From positions 2,480,001-2,544,000 of the forward strand of contig NSGV01000001.1 of NCBI GenBank assembly GCA_002300355.1: a stretch of DNA of 64,000 bases. The letters are read 5' to 3'. This stretch comes from Streptomyces sp. TLI_235 (GTDB lineage Bacteria; Actinomycetota; Actinomycetes; Streptomycetales; Streptomycetaceae). The position numbers and the translations under genes were made by a program. The notes below the pieces were generated by a model. It saw nothing but the letters and a program-made list of their open reading frames with translations. It was not told where the DNA came from and searched no databases. Within the stretch, counting starts at the first letter, position 1; each line of letters begins with the position of its first letter. Positions 1-7,560 of the stretch are shown here, one piece after another.

Positions 1-732
1 CAGCAGCACCCGCAGGTCCCGCATGACCTCTTCGTCGTTGAGTCCGGCCTCGTGGGCGAGCAGCCGGGAGGTGACGTCGGCGGCGGGGAGTTCGCGGCGC
101 CGGTGGACGAGGCCGAGCATGACGGTGAGCAGCTGCTGGGCGCCCTCCTGGGCGTCGGCGCCGCCGTCGAGCATGGCGAGCAGGCCGCGGATGAGCACCG
201 GGGCCTCGTCCTCGTCGAGGCCGAACAGCCGGCAGAGCACCAGCAGCGGCACCCGGTGCGCGTAGTCGGCCACCAGGTCGGCCTCACCGCGGCCGGCGAA
301 GCCGTCGATGAGCCGGTCGGCGACCTCCTCGCAGTGGATGCGTAGTTCGTACGGGTCGACGTCGGAGAGGGCGTCGGTGACGGCGGCGGAGCGGCGCTGG
401 TGCTCGGTTCCCTCGGCGTAGAGGATCGAGGGGACGGGCGCCATCATCGGCTTGAGCGGCCAGTCCGCGGGGATGTGCGGCCACTGGTTCCAGCGGGTGG
501 AGTCACGGCCGAAGACCTTGGGCTGGCCGGTGACGAGCTGGAGTTCGCGGTAGCCGATGACCAGCCAGGCGGGGACCCCGCCGGCGAGTTCGACCGGGGC
601 GACCGGGCCGTGGCGGTCGCGCAGTTCCTGGTAGAGGGCGCCGGGGTCGGTCTGGAACCGCGGCCCGTACAGCGGGGCGGCGTCGGCGTGGGCCGGGCAG
701 CCCGGCGGCGGGGTGGTGACGGGCTCGGTCAC
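1..732 (-). CDS. cytochrome P450 of a conservon (C-terminus beyond window edge)
   Basis: This is the N-terminal 244 codons of a bacterial class I cytochrome P450, a haem monooxygenase that takes electrons from ferredoxin. The visible part carries the usual N-terminal substrate-region sequence and the helices up to the start of helix I (LNDEEVMRDLRVLL). The reading frame leaves the window just before the oxygen-binding AGxxT motif, so the ExxR and haem-cysteine motifs cannot be judged. It starts at a GTG that overlaps the cvnD stop codon (GTGA), so it is the last visible gene of the cvnABCD operon. Conservons in Streptomyces often carry one or two P450 genes at this place. The substrate is unknown. 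Confidence 0.9.
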   Translation of the reverse strand, partial: MTEPVTTPPPGCPAHADAAPLYGPRFQTDPGALYQELRDRHGPVAPVELAGGVPAWLVIGYRELQLVTGQPKVFGRDSTRWNQWPHIPADWPLKPMMAPVPSILYAEGTEHQRRSAAVTDALSDVDPYELRIHCEEVADRLIDGFAGRGEADLVADYAHRVPLLVLCRLFGLDEDEAPVLIRGLLAMLDGGADAQEGAQQLLTVMLGLVHRRRELPAADVTSRLLAHEAGLNDEEVMRDLRVLL

Positions 733-1352
733 GGGGTGTCCTCTCCGGAGGCCTCGGCCTCGGCCATGCGGTGCAGGTGGTGGACGAGTTCGATCAGCAC
801 CTGCTTGCTCGCCTCGCGGTCCCGTGCGTCGCACTCCACGAGCGGGATGGGGTCGGCGAGGTCGAGGGCGGCCCTCACCTCGGCGAGGGTGTGCTCGGGC
901 GGCCCGAAGTTGTTGCGGGCGACCACGAACGGGGTGCCGTGGTGCTCCAGGCGGTCGATGGCGTACCAGGACTCCTCGAGCCTGCGGGTGTCGACCAGCA
1001 CCACGGCGCCGAGGGCGCCGCTGAACAGGCGGTCCCACAGGAACCAGAAGCGCTCCTGGCCGGGGGCGCCGAAGAGGTAGAGCACGTTCTCGGCGCCGAG
1101 GGTGATCCGGCCGAAGTCGAAGGCGACCGTGGTGGCCCGCTTGCCCTGCACCCCGGTGAGGTCGTCGACGCCCTCGCCGGCCCGGGTCATGGTCTCCTCG
1201 GTGTTGAGCGGGCGGATCTCGCTCACCGAGCCGACCAGGGTGGTCTTGCCGACGCCGAAGCCGCCCACCACGACGATCTTCAGACCGTTGGCCGCGGTGC
1301 TGGAGAGCGGGGCCCTGCCCGGGGTGAGGGTGTCAGAGCTGTTGGAGACCAT
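729..1352 (-). CDS. cvnD: conservon GTP-binding protein CvnD
   Basis: A 207-residue small GTPase-like protein of the CvnD/MglA-like ATP/GTP-binding family. The P-loop GGFGVGKTT is at about residues 29-37 and the family signature SEIRPLNTEETMTRAG follows. In conservons CvnD acts with the sensor-like CvnA, the roadblock protein CvnB and the DUF742 protein CvnC, in a membrane-associated complex that has been compared to G-protein-coupled signalling. The start codon lies 20 bases inside cvnC, so translation is probably coupled. The stop overlaps the P450 start as GTGA. A typical G4 NKxD motif is not obvious, which is common in this family. Confidence 0.93.
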   Translation of the reverse strand: MVSNSSDTLTPGRAPLSSTAANGLKIVVVGGFGVGKTTLVGSVSEIRPLNTEETMTRAGEGVDDLTGVQGKRATTVAFDFGRITLGAENVLYLFGAPGQERFWFLWDRLFSGALGAVVLVDTRRLEESWYAIDRLEHHGTPFVVARNNFGPPEHTLAEVRAALDLADPIPLVECDARDREASKQVLIELVHHLHRMAEAEASGEDTP

Positions 1353-1695
1353 GCAGTACCTGCTTCAGCGTGTCGAGGTCGGGCAGCCGTGCCTTGGTCG
1401 GGGCGAACCTGGGGTGGCGGGCGGTGATCCGGCCGGCCTCCAGCAGGTCGCCCAGCAGGATCTTCACCACGCTGACCGGGAGGGCGAGTTCGGCGGCGAG
1501 CTCGACGACGGCCGTCGGGGTGGCGCACAGCGTGAGGATCCGGGCGTGCTCGGACTGCATGCCGGGCAGCGGCTCCTGCTCGGTGACGATCAGGGTGACC
1601 AGGTCGAAGGCGTGCTCCGGCGGCCGGCTGCGGCCGCGGGTCACGGTGTAGAGGCGGTCCGGGTCCTCGTCCCGGCCGGGCAGCGGCGGCGTCAC
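1333..1695 (-). CDS. cvnC: conservon DUF742 protein CvnC
   Basis: A 120-residue protein of the DUF742 family, which has a winged-helix-like fold. The diagnostic middle section HARILTLCATPTAVVELAA is followed by a helix pair (LPVSVVKILLGDLLEAG) and a basic C-terminus. It starts at a GTG overlapping the cvnB stop (GTGA), and its end overlaps the cvnD start by 20 bases. DUF742 proteins occur almost only in conservons, between the roadblock protein and the GTPase. The molecular role is not established. It is thought to be an adaptor of the CvnA-D complex. Confidence 0.93.
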   Translation of the reverse strand: MTPPLPGRDEDPDRLYTVTRGRSRPPEHAFDLVTLIVTEQEPLPGMQSEHARILTLCATPTAVVELAAELALPVSVVKILLGDLLEAGRITARHPRFAPTKARLPDLDTLKQVLHGLQQL

Positions 1696-2105
1696 ACCCC
1701 GGCCTCGATCTCGCGCGGCGGGGCGCTCAGGAACACCCCGATCTGCTCGATCAGCCCGTGCATGTTGTGCCCGACGACGCCGACGTCGGCGTCGTCGTCG
1801 GTGACGACCGCGAGGTGGGCGCCCTCACCCGCGGCGACGATGCAGAGGATGCCGCCGTGGAATTCGGTCATCGACTGGCGGACGCCGCCGGCGGCGTCGC
1901 CGAACTCGATGGAGGCGCCGTGCGCGAGGCTCTGCATGCCGGAGGCGATCGCGGCGAGCTGGTCGGCCTGGTCGGTGCCGAGGCCGGTGGTGTGGCAGAG
2001 CTTCAGGCCGTCGGCGGAGAGCACCAGGGCGTGCCGGGCACCGGGGGTGGCCGTCAGCAGGTTCTCCAGCAGCCAGTCGAGGTCCTGGTCGGTGCTGCTG
2101 CTCAT
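1692..2105 (-). CDS. cvnB: conservon roadblock/LC7 protein CvnB
   Basis: A 137-residue roadblock/LC7 domain protein that fills the whole fold. Typical motifs are LDWLLENLLTATPGARHALVLSADGL near the N-terminus (residues about 8-33) and the FGDAAGGVRQSMTEF strand-turn segment. Roadblock proteins of this kind act as partners and probable activators of small GTPases such as CvnD. The ATG shares one base with the cvnA stop codon (TGATG), and the gene ends in a GTGA overlap with cvnC. This is the tight coupling expected for subunits of one complex. Confidence 0.94.
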   Translation of the reverse strand: MSSSTDQDLDWLLENLLTATPGARHALVLSADGLKLCHTTGLGTDQADQLAAIASGMQSLAHGASIEFGDAAGGVRQSMTEFHGGILCIVAAGEGAHLAVVTDDDADVGVVGHNMHGLIEQIGVFLSAPPREIEAGV

Positions 2106-3778
2106 CAGGCATCGTCCTTCGAGTGGGCGTCGGGGGACTCGGCCCCTTGCAGGGCCTTGCGGAAGGCGCCGAACCGGGCCGCGGACAGGGCGGCGGCCCG
2201 TTCGGACCGCGCCGCCGGGGTGGGCGCGGCCGGTGGGGTCGCCGCCGCCAGGGTCTGGCCGCGGCGGCGCTGCGGCAGGGTCCGGGCGGCGGGCGGGGTG
2301 TCGGTGCCGGCCTCGTTGCCGGCCTCGCTGTCGTGGGTGCGGTCCGGGTCCTCGGCACCGGCCGGGGCGACCGCCGGGGCGGGCTCCAGGACGGGGCGGC
2401 CGGTGCCGGCCGGGCGGACCGCGGCGGGTGCCGGCGCCGCGTCGTGCGCGGCGGCGAGCGCCCGGGCCAGGGCGGGCGCGGGGTGGCTGATCAGCTGCTC
2501 GGGGACGAGCACCACCACGCCGGTGCCGCCGCGGGCGGACGGCCGGAAGGAGATCGAGAGACCGTGCTTGCGGGCCAGCGAGCCGACCACGGCGAGGCCG
2601 AGGCGGGTGCCGGCGGAGAGCGCGCTGAGGTCCAACGGCTGGGCGGAGACGGCCTGTTCGGCGCGGCGCAGCCAGCTGTCGCTCAGGCCGAGGCCGCCGT
2701 CCTCGACGGTGACGACGAGGCCGGAGTGCGCCTCCTCGACGTAGACGTGCACCTCGGACGGCGGGGCGGAGAAGTTGGCGGCGTTGTCGAGGAGTTCGGC
2801 GAGGACGTGCATGACGCCCTCGGCGGCGAACCCGGCGACCGCGGCGGTCGAGGCGTTGTGCAGGCGGACGCGCTGGTAGGCGCCGATCCGGCCGAGCGCG
2901 CCGCGCAGGATCGACTCGACGCCGATCGGCTTGGTCCAGCGGCGGCCGGAGCGGGCGCCGGTGAGCACGGCGATGGAGTCCGCCATCCGTCCGACCTGGG
3001 CGGTGGCGTGGTCGAGTTCGAGCAGGTCGCCGAGCACGTCCTCGCCGTGCCGGTGCTGCATCTCGCGGAGTTCCGCGTGCATGCTGGTGGCCAGGGCCTG
3101 GACGCGGCCGGCGGCGGTGGCGCAGACGGCGAGGGCGGCGGCGCGCTGGCGCTCGCCGCGGCCGACGGCCTCGGCGACGGCCCGCAGCAGGGCGTGGTGG
3201 GCCGGCAGGTCGTGGCCGGCGAGGGCGGTGTCGACGGAGGCGCCGGCGCGGAGCCTCGCGACCACCGCGGGCAGCACCTGGTCGCGGAGGGCGGCCAGTT
3301 CGGTGCGTTCGCGGACGGCGGCGCTGTGCGCCTCGTGCAGGGTGCCGAGTTCGGCCCGGAGGGCCTGCTCGTCGGCGCGGGCCCGGTCCAGTTCGGTGCG
3401 GATCTCGCCGGCCTCGGCCTGGGCGTTGGCGAGGGCGGCACGCAGGGCGCCGGCCGCGGTGTGGGTGGCGGTGAGTTCGGTGTGCAGCGCGCCTGCGGCG
3501 GCTCCGGTCTCGGCGAGTTCGCGGCGGACGTCGGCGAGGGTGCGCTCGGCGGCGCGGGCGCGGGTGCCGAGCGTGGCGGCGTACCCGACGAGGCCGCACC
3601 AGAGGAGGGCGGCGACGGCGGCGACGCCCGCGACGGCGGCGCGGTGGACGGAGGGGGTGAGGGCGACGGCCGCGGCGGCGGCTCCGGCGCCGAGGACCAT
3701 CCCGGCGGCGGCGCGGACGGCGGGCCCGCCGTCGGATCCCCGGTACGCCGCCCGGGCGGGGCGCGTGCGAGCTCTCAT
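2105..3778 (-). CDS. cvnA: conservon sensor protein CvnA (histidine-kinase-like ATPase)
   Basis: A 557-residue membrane protein built like a sensor kinase. Two hydrophobic helices lie at about residues 26-41 and 47-70, followed by a long Ala/Arg/Glu-rich coiled coil (about 75-180), a dimerisation region with DVLGDLLELDHATAQ, and a HATPase_c domain with an N-box around residue 325 (LLDNAANFSAP) and a G-box near 360. As in other CvnA proteins, there is no clear phospho-acceptor H-box with a cognate response regulator nearby. The Ala/Pro-rich tail is probably disordered. I chose the ATG at 3778 because GAGG lies 9 bases before it. A GTG at 3898 would extend the protein by 40 residues but has no ribosome-binding site. 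Confidence 0.88.
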   Translation of the reverse strand: MRARTRPARAAYRGSDGGPAVRAAAGMVLGAGAAAAAVALTPSVHRAAVAGVAAVAALLWCGLVGYAATLGTRARAAERTLADVRRELAETGAAAGALHTELTATHTAAGALRAALANAQAEAGEIRTELDRARADEQALRAELGTLHEAHSAAVRERTELAALRDQVLPAVVARLRAGASVDTALAGHDLPAHHALLRAVAEAVGRGERQRAAALAVCATAAGRVQALATSMHAELREMQHRHGEDVLGDLLELDHATAQVGRMADSIAVLTGARSGRRWTKPIGVESILRGALGRIGAYQRVRLHNASTAAVAGFAAEGVMHVLAELLDNAANFSAPPSEVHVYVEEAHSGLVVTVEDGGLGLSDSWLRRAEQAVSAQPLDLSALSAGTRLGLAVVGSLARKHGLSISFRPSARGGTGVVVLVPEQLISHPAPALARALAAAHDAAPAPAAVRPAGTGRPVLEPAPAVAPAGAEDPDRTHDSEAGNEAGTDTPPAARTLPQRRRGQTLAAATPPAAPTPAARSERAAALSAARFGAFRKALQGAESPDAHSKDDA

Positions 3779-3909
3779 CTGTCTGATCCTCGTGCGGCGT
3801 CGGCGGCGGAGCAGGGAGACCGCGGGACCGGAGACGGGTGCGCCTGGCCGGCCGGCGAGCGTACGGCCGGGCGTGTTCCGCTCATTTGATCGGTACACGC
3901 GGTCGCCCG

Positions 3910-3937
3910 ATCATATCCATTCAGCTTTTCGACTCAA
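3910..3937 (-). promoter_or_regulatory. candidate promoter of the cvn operon
   Basis: On the minus strand TTGAGT (3937-3932) and TATGAT (3915-3910) are separated by 16 bases, close to a sigma-70/HrdB consensus. It would give a leader of about 125 bases to the preferred cvnA start and argues against the upstream GTG at 3898. The rest of the 307-base stretch between cvnA and the Clp_N gene holds only this and the terminator hairpin. Confidence 0.45.
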
Positions 3938-4024
3938 CGGCCGAGTTGACGCACAGTCGCACAAGGCGACCATCCGCGTCCGCACCACCCGCCGGCCGCC
4001 GGGCACAGGGCCCGTGAAGACGTC

Positions 4025-4060
4025 CGGCGGACCGTTCCGCATTGTGGGAACGGCCCGCCG
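4025..4060 (-). terminator. hairpin terminator after the Clp_N gene
   Basis: CGGCGG-A-CCGTTCC pairs with GGAACGG-C-CCGCCG around an 8-base loop: 13 base pairs with one mismatch, 26 bases past the stop codon of the Clp_N gene. There is no U-tract, as is usual in these high-GC genomes. Confidence 0.6.
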
Positions 4061-4085
4061 GAGGGCGCTTGCGGGGGCTCGCAGG

Positions 4086-4622
4086 TCAGCCGAGGATCGC
4101 CTCCACGTCCCGGCGCAGCTTGGCGAAGTCCAGGCCGCGGCCGGACAGCACCTCCGCGCCGGTCCCCTGGCCCTCGCGGATCAGGCCGAGCAGGATGTGG
4201 CCGGTGGCGATCTCCTTCTGCTTGAGCCGCAGGGTCTCGCGGAGGGAGAGTTCCAGGGTCTTCCGGGCGCCGGGGGTGAGCCGGCTGTGCTTCCGGTCCC
4301 GCTTGCCCTCGGCGGGCCTGCGCTCCAGGGCGCCCTCGCCGAAGGCGGACTCCACGGCCGCCCGGACGGCGTCGAGGTCGACGCCGATCGCGGCCAGCGC
4401 ACGGCCGTCCACCTCGCCGCCGGCCAGTCGGACCACCTCGGCCCGGGCGGCCTCGTGGTCGAGGCCGTCGGCGGCCAGCAGTGCGGCCACCGGGTCGTCC
4501 GGGTCGTGCACGATGCCGAGCAGCAGGTGCTCGGTGCCGACCCGTTCGTGGCCGAGCTCGCGCGCCTCCACCTGGGCCTGGATGACGACGCGGCGCGCGC
4601 CGTCCGTGAACCGCTCGAACAC
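4086..4622 (-). CDS. stand-alone Clp N-terminal (Clp_N) domain protein
   Basis: A 178-residue protein that consists of the N-terminal substrate/adaptor-binding module of ClpA/ClpC ATPases without any AAA domain. The first Clp_N repeat (MFERFTDGARRVVIQAQVEA... LGHERVGTEHLLLGI) is textbook. The second repeat (RKTLELSLRETLRLKQKEIATGHILLGLIREG) follows after a charged linker. Family knowledge says such modules bind substrates or adaptors such as ClpS/McsB. A free copy could act as adaptor, decoy or regulator of ClpC1, but that is inference. It is 2 bases downstream of a small HTH gene and clearly co-transcribed with it. Confidence 0.88.
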   Translation of the reverse strand: MFERFTDGARRVVIQAQVEARELGHERVGTEHLLLGIVHDPDDPVAALLAADGLDHEAARAEVVRLAGGEVDGRALAAIGVDLDAVRAAVESAFGEGALERRPAEGKRDRKHSRLTPGARKTLELSLRETLRLKQKEIATGHILLGLIREGQGTGAEVLSGRGLDFAKLRRDVEAILG

Positions 4623-4624
4623 GG

Positions 4625-4858
4625 TCAGCCCTCCCCTCTCGTACCGAAGATCCGCTTGGCGTACTTCTTGTGCACCGCCTGTCGGCTGACCCCGAGGCAG
4701 GCGGCGATCTCCTGCCAGGACCAGCCCTGCTCGCGCGCGTTGCCGACCTGGAGGTCCTCCAGCCGGTCGGCCAGGTCCCGCAGCGCCCGGACGGCCCGCA
4801 GGCCGATCGCGGGGTCGCGGCTGCTCGCGTCCGCGGCGAGCTGTCTCGTCTCGCTCAT
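4625..4858 (-). CDS. small helix-turn-helix protein, probable autoregulator
   Basis: A 77-residue protein with an N-terminal helical segment and a C-terminal helix-turn-helix (WSWQEIAACLGVSRQAVHKK, about residues 46-65), ending in a basic tail. It is the first gene of a two-gene operon with the Clp_N protein (2-base gap). The ATG lies only 2 bases from a pair of 18-bp palindromes that cover the promoter, so the simplest reading is a dimeric repressor controlling its own operon. The start is fixed by the predicted leaderless transcript: there is no ribosome-binding site, and the A of ATG sits 7 bases after the -10 hexamer. Confidence 0.82.
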   Translation of the reverse strand: MSETRQLAADASSRDPAIGLRAVRALRDLADRLEDLQVGNAREQGWSWQEIAACLGVSRQAVHKKYAKRIFGTRGEG

Positions 4859-4860
4859 GC

Positions 4861-4905
4861 TGTCAACTTAGGTTGACATCCCGTGCTTGTCAACCCAGGT
4901 TGACA
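4861..4905 (-). promoter_or_regulatory. twin-palindrome operator on a leaderless promoter
   Basis: Two near-identical 18-bp dyads, TGTCAACTTAGGTTGACA (4861-4878) and TGTCAACCCAGGTTGACA (4888-4905), have centres 27 bp apart. On the minus strand the distal dyad supplies a perfect -35 TTGACA (4893-4888). After a 17-base spacer the proximal dyad supplies the -10 TAAGTT (4870-4865). The start point then falls 7 bases on, at the A of the HTH gene's ATG (4858). The architecture implies repression by occlusion of both promoter elements. Confidence 0.85.
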
Positions 4906-4939
4906 CGCGGGCGTGCGACGGGACGGACGACACGGCGAC

Positions 4940-5266
4940 TCACACCGACCAGTACGTCCGGTCGTTCGGGTTCCGCTCCCCCTCCCCCGGCACCCGGCGA
5001 CCGCAGCGCTTGCCCGTCCGCCGCGACCGCGCATAGGCGTCCAGCTCGGCCAGCCAGCGACTCCGGTCCTCCTCCAGCACGGCCAGCGCCCGCAACAGCG
5101 CGTCCTCGTCCCGCTGGAACGGCCCCGCCAGCCAGGCCAACCGGTCCAGGGTCCCGTGGAACCCCAGCGGCCGGTACAGCTGCACGCACGACCGCAGCGC
5201 CGACACCCTCACCCGCAACGGCAACCTCGAATCCGCCACCCGCCGGGCATGCCATCCGAAACTCAT
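4940..5266 (-). CDS. hypothetical protein, 108 residues
   Basis: I do not recognise this protein. It starts at an ATG with GGAGG 10 bases upstream (minus strand). It is soluble and rich in Arg and Leu, with a helical first half (LPLRVRVSALRSCVQLYRPL), an acidic helix around EEDRSRWLAELDAYARS, and a polar tail that ends NPNDRTYWSV. Two cysteines are present but no metal motif. It is upstream of and parallel to the HTH/Clp_N operon but separated from it by that operon's own promoter. It is divergent from the lipoprotein gene at 5409. Codon use fits a real gene. Confidence 0.6.
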   Translation of the reverse strand: MSFGWHARRVADSRLPLRVRVSALRSCVQLYRPLGFHGTLDRLAWLAGPFQRDEDALLRALAVLEEDRSRWLAELDAYARSRRTGKRCGRRVPGEGERNPNDRTYWSV

Positions 5267-5408
5267 CCGGCATCCACCTCCAGAAAGTTGAGCCTGCGTC
5301 ACTTTCGTCCAACCGATGACTCGTCAGTAACATGCCAAGGAATGCGTCGGTCGGCCACCCCCGTCCGGCCTCACCCTGCCCTCACCACGTCGAAGGCGAA
5401 CCCTCTGC

Positions 5409-6881
5409 ATGTCCATACGCTCCCGTGCGCTCCCCGCACTGGCCACCGGCCTGCTGCTCACCGTCACCGGCTGCGCCGCCTCCTCACCCGCCGCCGCACC
5501 CGCCGCCGGCCCGGCGGAAGCCGTCGCGGCCGTCACCACCGAGACCGCGCCGGCCCCCGCGGCCGGCGCCCCGAGCAGCACCGAACCCGCCGCCGCGGCG
5601 GCCCCGGCCGCCACGGTCGCCGCCCCGGCCGCCTCCGGCAAGCCCGCCGCCGGCACCGGAACCAGCGTCGCCCTCGTCGCCTACGACCCGGCCAACGGCC
5701 ACGCCACCCTGCGCACCGCAACCCGCGGGAACACCCCCACCCCGAGCGCCACCCGCAGCACCGGCGCCCCGCACACCCCCGGCAGCACGCACAGCCCCAG
5801 CACCCCGCCCAGCCCCGGTGCCTCCGCCGGCACCACGGCCGCGCCGGACACCGTCCGCACCGGGCAGCTCATCGCCAGCCCGCCCACCTCCGCCGCACCC
5901 CGCGGCGCCCTGGTCGCCGTCACCGGCATCCGGAAGACCGACGGCGACGAGGTCGAGGTCACCACCCGGCCCGCCGAGGTCGCCGAACTGCTCGGCGCCA
6001 CCGCCACCGAGCAGCACGCCCCGATCGACGTCCACGGCATCCGCGTCCAGCCCCTGGTCAAGGACCTCAAGGTCGGCTTCGCCACCCGCCCCGGCGGCGG
6101 CAGCGGCAGCGCCTCCGCCGAACTCTCCCTCGACGCGAGCACCAGCGTCCCGCTGCCCGGCGGCGCCAAGGCCGACCTGGCCGCCGGCATCCGGCTCAAC
6201 CCCTCCGTCGACTTCTCCTACGACGGCCGCGGCATCCTCAAGGGCGGCATCGAGAAGGCCCGCGTCGGCTTCGGCCTCGGCGCCCACGCCGACTGGAAGG
6301 TCGGCGCCACCCTCGCCGGCGCCACCAACCCGCTGCGCGTCCCGCTCGCCAAGCTCAGCGCCAGCCCCGTGCTGACCGTCGCCGGCTTCCCCGTCGTGGT
6401 CAACCTCGACCTCACCTGCTACCTGACCGTCGGCGCCGACGGCAAGCTCACCGTCGAGGCCGAACAGGACCTCGACGGCGCCTGGTCCGTGCACGCCGAC
6501 TACGCCAAGGGCAAGGGCTGGACCACCACCGCCGACCCCGGCACCACCACCGTCGGCCCCGTCCGCGCCAAGCTCAGCGGCAACGCCACCCTGCGCACCG
6601 GCCTCACCGCCGAGGCCTCCGTCGGCCTCTACAACACCGTCGGCGTCGCCGTCGGCATCGAGCCCTACCTGCGCACCCAGGTCGCCGGCACCGTCACCCT
6701 CGACACCACCGGCAAGCCCCCGCACGTCGAAGGCAGCTGGACCAACACCGCCGGCCTCGACATCAACGGCAGGCTCTACGCCCAGATCAAGATCCTCGGC
6801 ACTCCCCTCCTCAAGGCCGACCTCCCCCTCCCCGCCTTCCACCGCGAGTGGGCCCTCCCCTCCGTGAGCACCACGCACTGA
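5409..6881 (+). CDS. secreted lipoprotein of unknown function
   Basis: A 490-residue protein with a lipoprotein signal peptide and lipobox ending VTGC (Cys at about residue 22). A long Ala/Pro/Thr-rich disordered segment (about 23-165) follows. The folded part (170-485) is rich in Gly, Val and Thr and shows alternating strand patterns (VGFATRPGGGSGSASAELSL, KADLAAGIRLNPSVDFSYDG), suggesting an all-beta, repeat-like domain. It should sit on the outer face of the membrane with the Pro/Thr tract spanning the wall. I do not recognise a named family. A strong terminator follows directly, so the transcript is probably monocistronic. Confidence 0.75.
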   Translation: MSIRSRALPALATGLLLTVTGCAASSPAAAPAAGPAEAVAAVTTETAPAPAAGAPSSTEPAAAAAPAATVAAPAASGKPAAGTGTSVALVAYDPANGHATLRTATRGNTPTPSATRSTGAPHTPGSTHSPSTPPSPGASAGTTAAPDTVRTGQLIASPPTSAAPRGALVAVTGIRKTDGDEVEVTTRPAEVAELLGATATEQHAPIDVHGIRVQPLVKDLKVGFATRPGGGSGSASAELSLDASTSVPLPGGAKADLAAGIRLNPSVDFSYDGRGILKGGIEKARVGFGLGAHADWKVGATLAGATNPLRVPLAKLSASPVLTVAGFPVVVNLDLTCYLTVGADGKLTVEAEQDLDGAWSVHADYAKGKGWTTTADPGTTTVGPVRAKLSGNATLRTGLTAEASVGLYNTVGVAVGIEPYLRTQVAGTVTLDTTGKPPHVEGSWTNTAGLDINGRLYAQIKILGTPLLKADLPLPAFHREWALPSVSTTH

Positions 6882-6890
6882 CCCGTGAGC

Positions 6891-6925
6891 GGCAGGGCCG
6901 GACCCCGATCGGGTCCGGCCCTGCC
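6891..6925 (+). terminator. strong terminator after the lipoprotein gene
   Basis: GGCAGGGCCGGACCC (6891-6905) and its exact complement (6911-6925) form a 15-bp perfect stem with a 5-base loop, followed by GTTTC. It lies between convergent genes and could work in both directions. Confidence 0.85.
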
Positions 6926-6948
6926 GTTTCACCGCAGGCGGGCGGTGC

Positions 6949-7503
6949 TCAGACGGCCCTCCGGTAGCGGGTGAGGACGGCGGCGCCGACCTGCTGGACC
7001 GATCGGCACTCCAGGTCGACGTGCGGACCCTCGGCCGGGAAGAGGCGGCGGCCGGCGCCGAGGACGGCGGGGAAGGTCAGCAGCCGGTACTCGTCGACCA
7101 GGTCCTCGGCCATCAGCCGGTGCACGACGCCGAGGCTGCCGGTGACGACCACGTCGCGCTGCTCGTGCTTGACGGTGTCGACCAGGTCGCCGTCGACGAG
7201 GCGGGAGTTCGCCCATGCCGAGGTGTCGGTCAGCGTGCGGGACGCGACGAGCTTCGGCACGGCGTTCATGCGGGCGGCGAACGGGTCGTCGCGGCCCGGC
7301 CACAGCCGCGAGAACAGCTGCCAGGTCCGGCGCCCGAGCAGCAGGACCCCCTCGTCCAGTGTGCTTCCCAGCCGGAACTTGTCCCCGGCGACGGCCTCCC
7401 TGCCGTACCGGAACGCCCAGCCGCCCAGCGGCGTGCCCCCGGACCCGTCCGGGTCGGACACGACGCCGTCCAGGGTGATGAATTCGATGACGATGACACT
7501 CAC
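6949..7503 (-). CDS. RibD C-terminal/dihydrofolate reductase-like protein
   Basis: A 184-residue protein of the RibD_C/DHFR-like reductase family. Typical motifs are FITLDGVVSDPDGSGG at the N-terminus, LLLGRRTWQLF (about residue 58), a KLVASRTL strand and DVVVTGSLGVVHRLMAEDLV in the nucleotide-binding half. Such stand-alone proteins are presumed NADPH-dependent reductases of unknown substrate. I chose the GTG at 7503 (MSVIVIEF) behind AAGGGAA; an upstream GTG at 7551 lacks a ribosome-binding site. It lies 57 bases downstream of the sigma factor gene on the same strand and may be co-transcribed with it or be its target. Confidence 0.85.
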   Translation of the reverse strand: MSVIVIEFITLDGVVSDPDGSGGTPLGGWAFRYGREAVAGDKFRLGSTLDEGVLLLGRRTWQLFSRLWPGRDDPFAARMNAVPKLVASRTLTDTSAWANSRLVDGDLVDTVKHEQRDVVVTGSLGVVHRLMAEDLVDEYRLLTFPAVLGAGRRLFPAEGPHVDLECRSVQQVGAAVLTRYRRAV

Positions 7504-7560
7504 GACGGGATTCCCTTCGGTTCGGTGTTCACCGGTACGTACCGGCCGCACCGCCCGAAC

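Noticed and set aside
3779..3898. Upstream GTG start for cvnA
   Set aside because: No ribosome-binding site, and the likely promoter would leave almost no leader; the ATG at 3778 has GAGG at the right distance.
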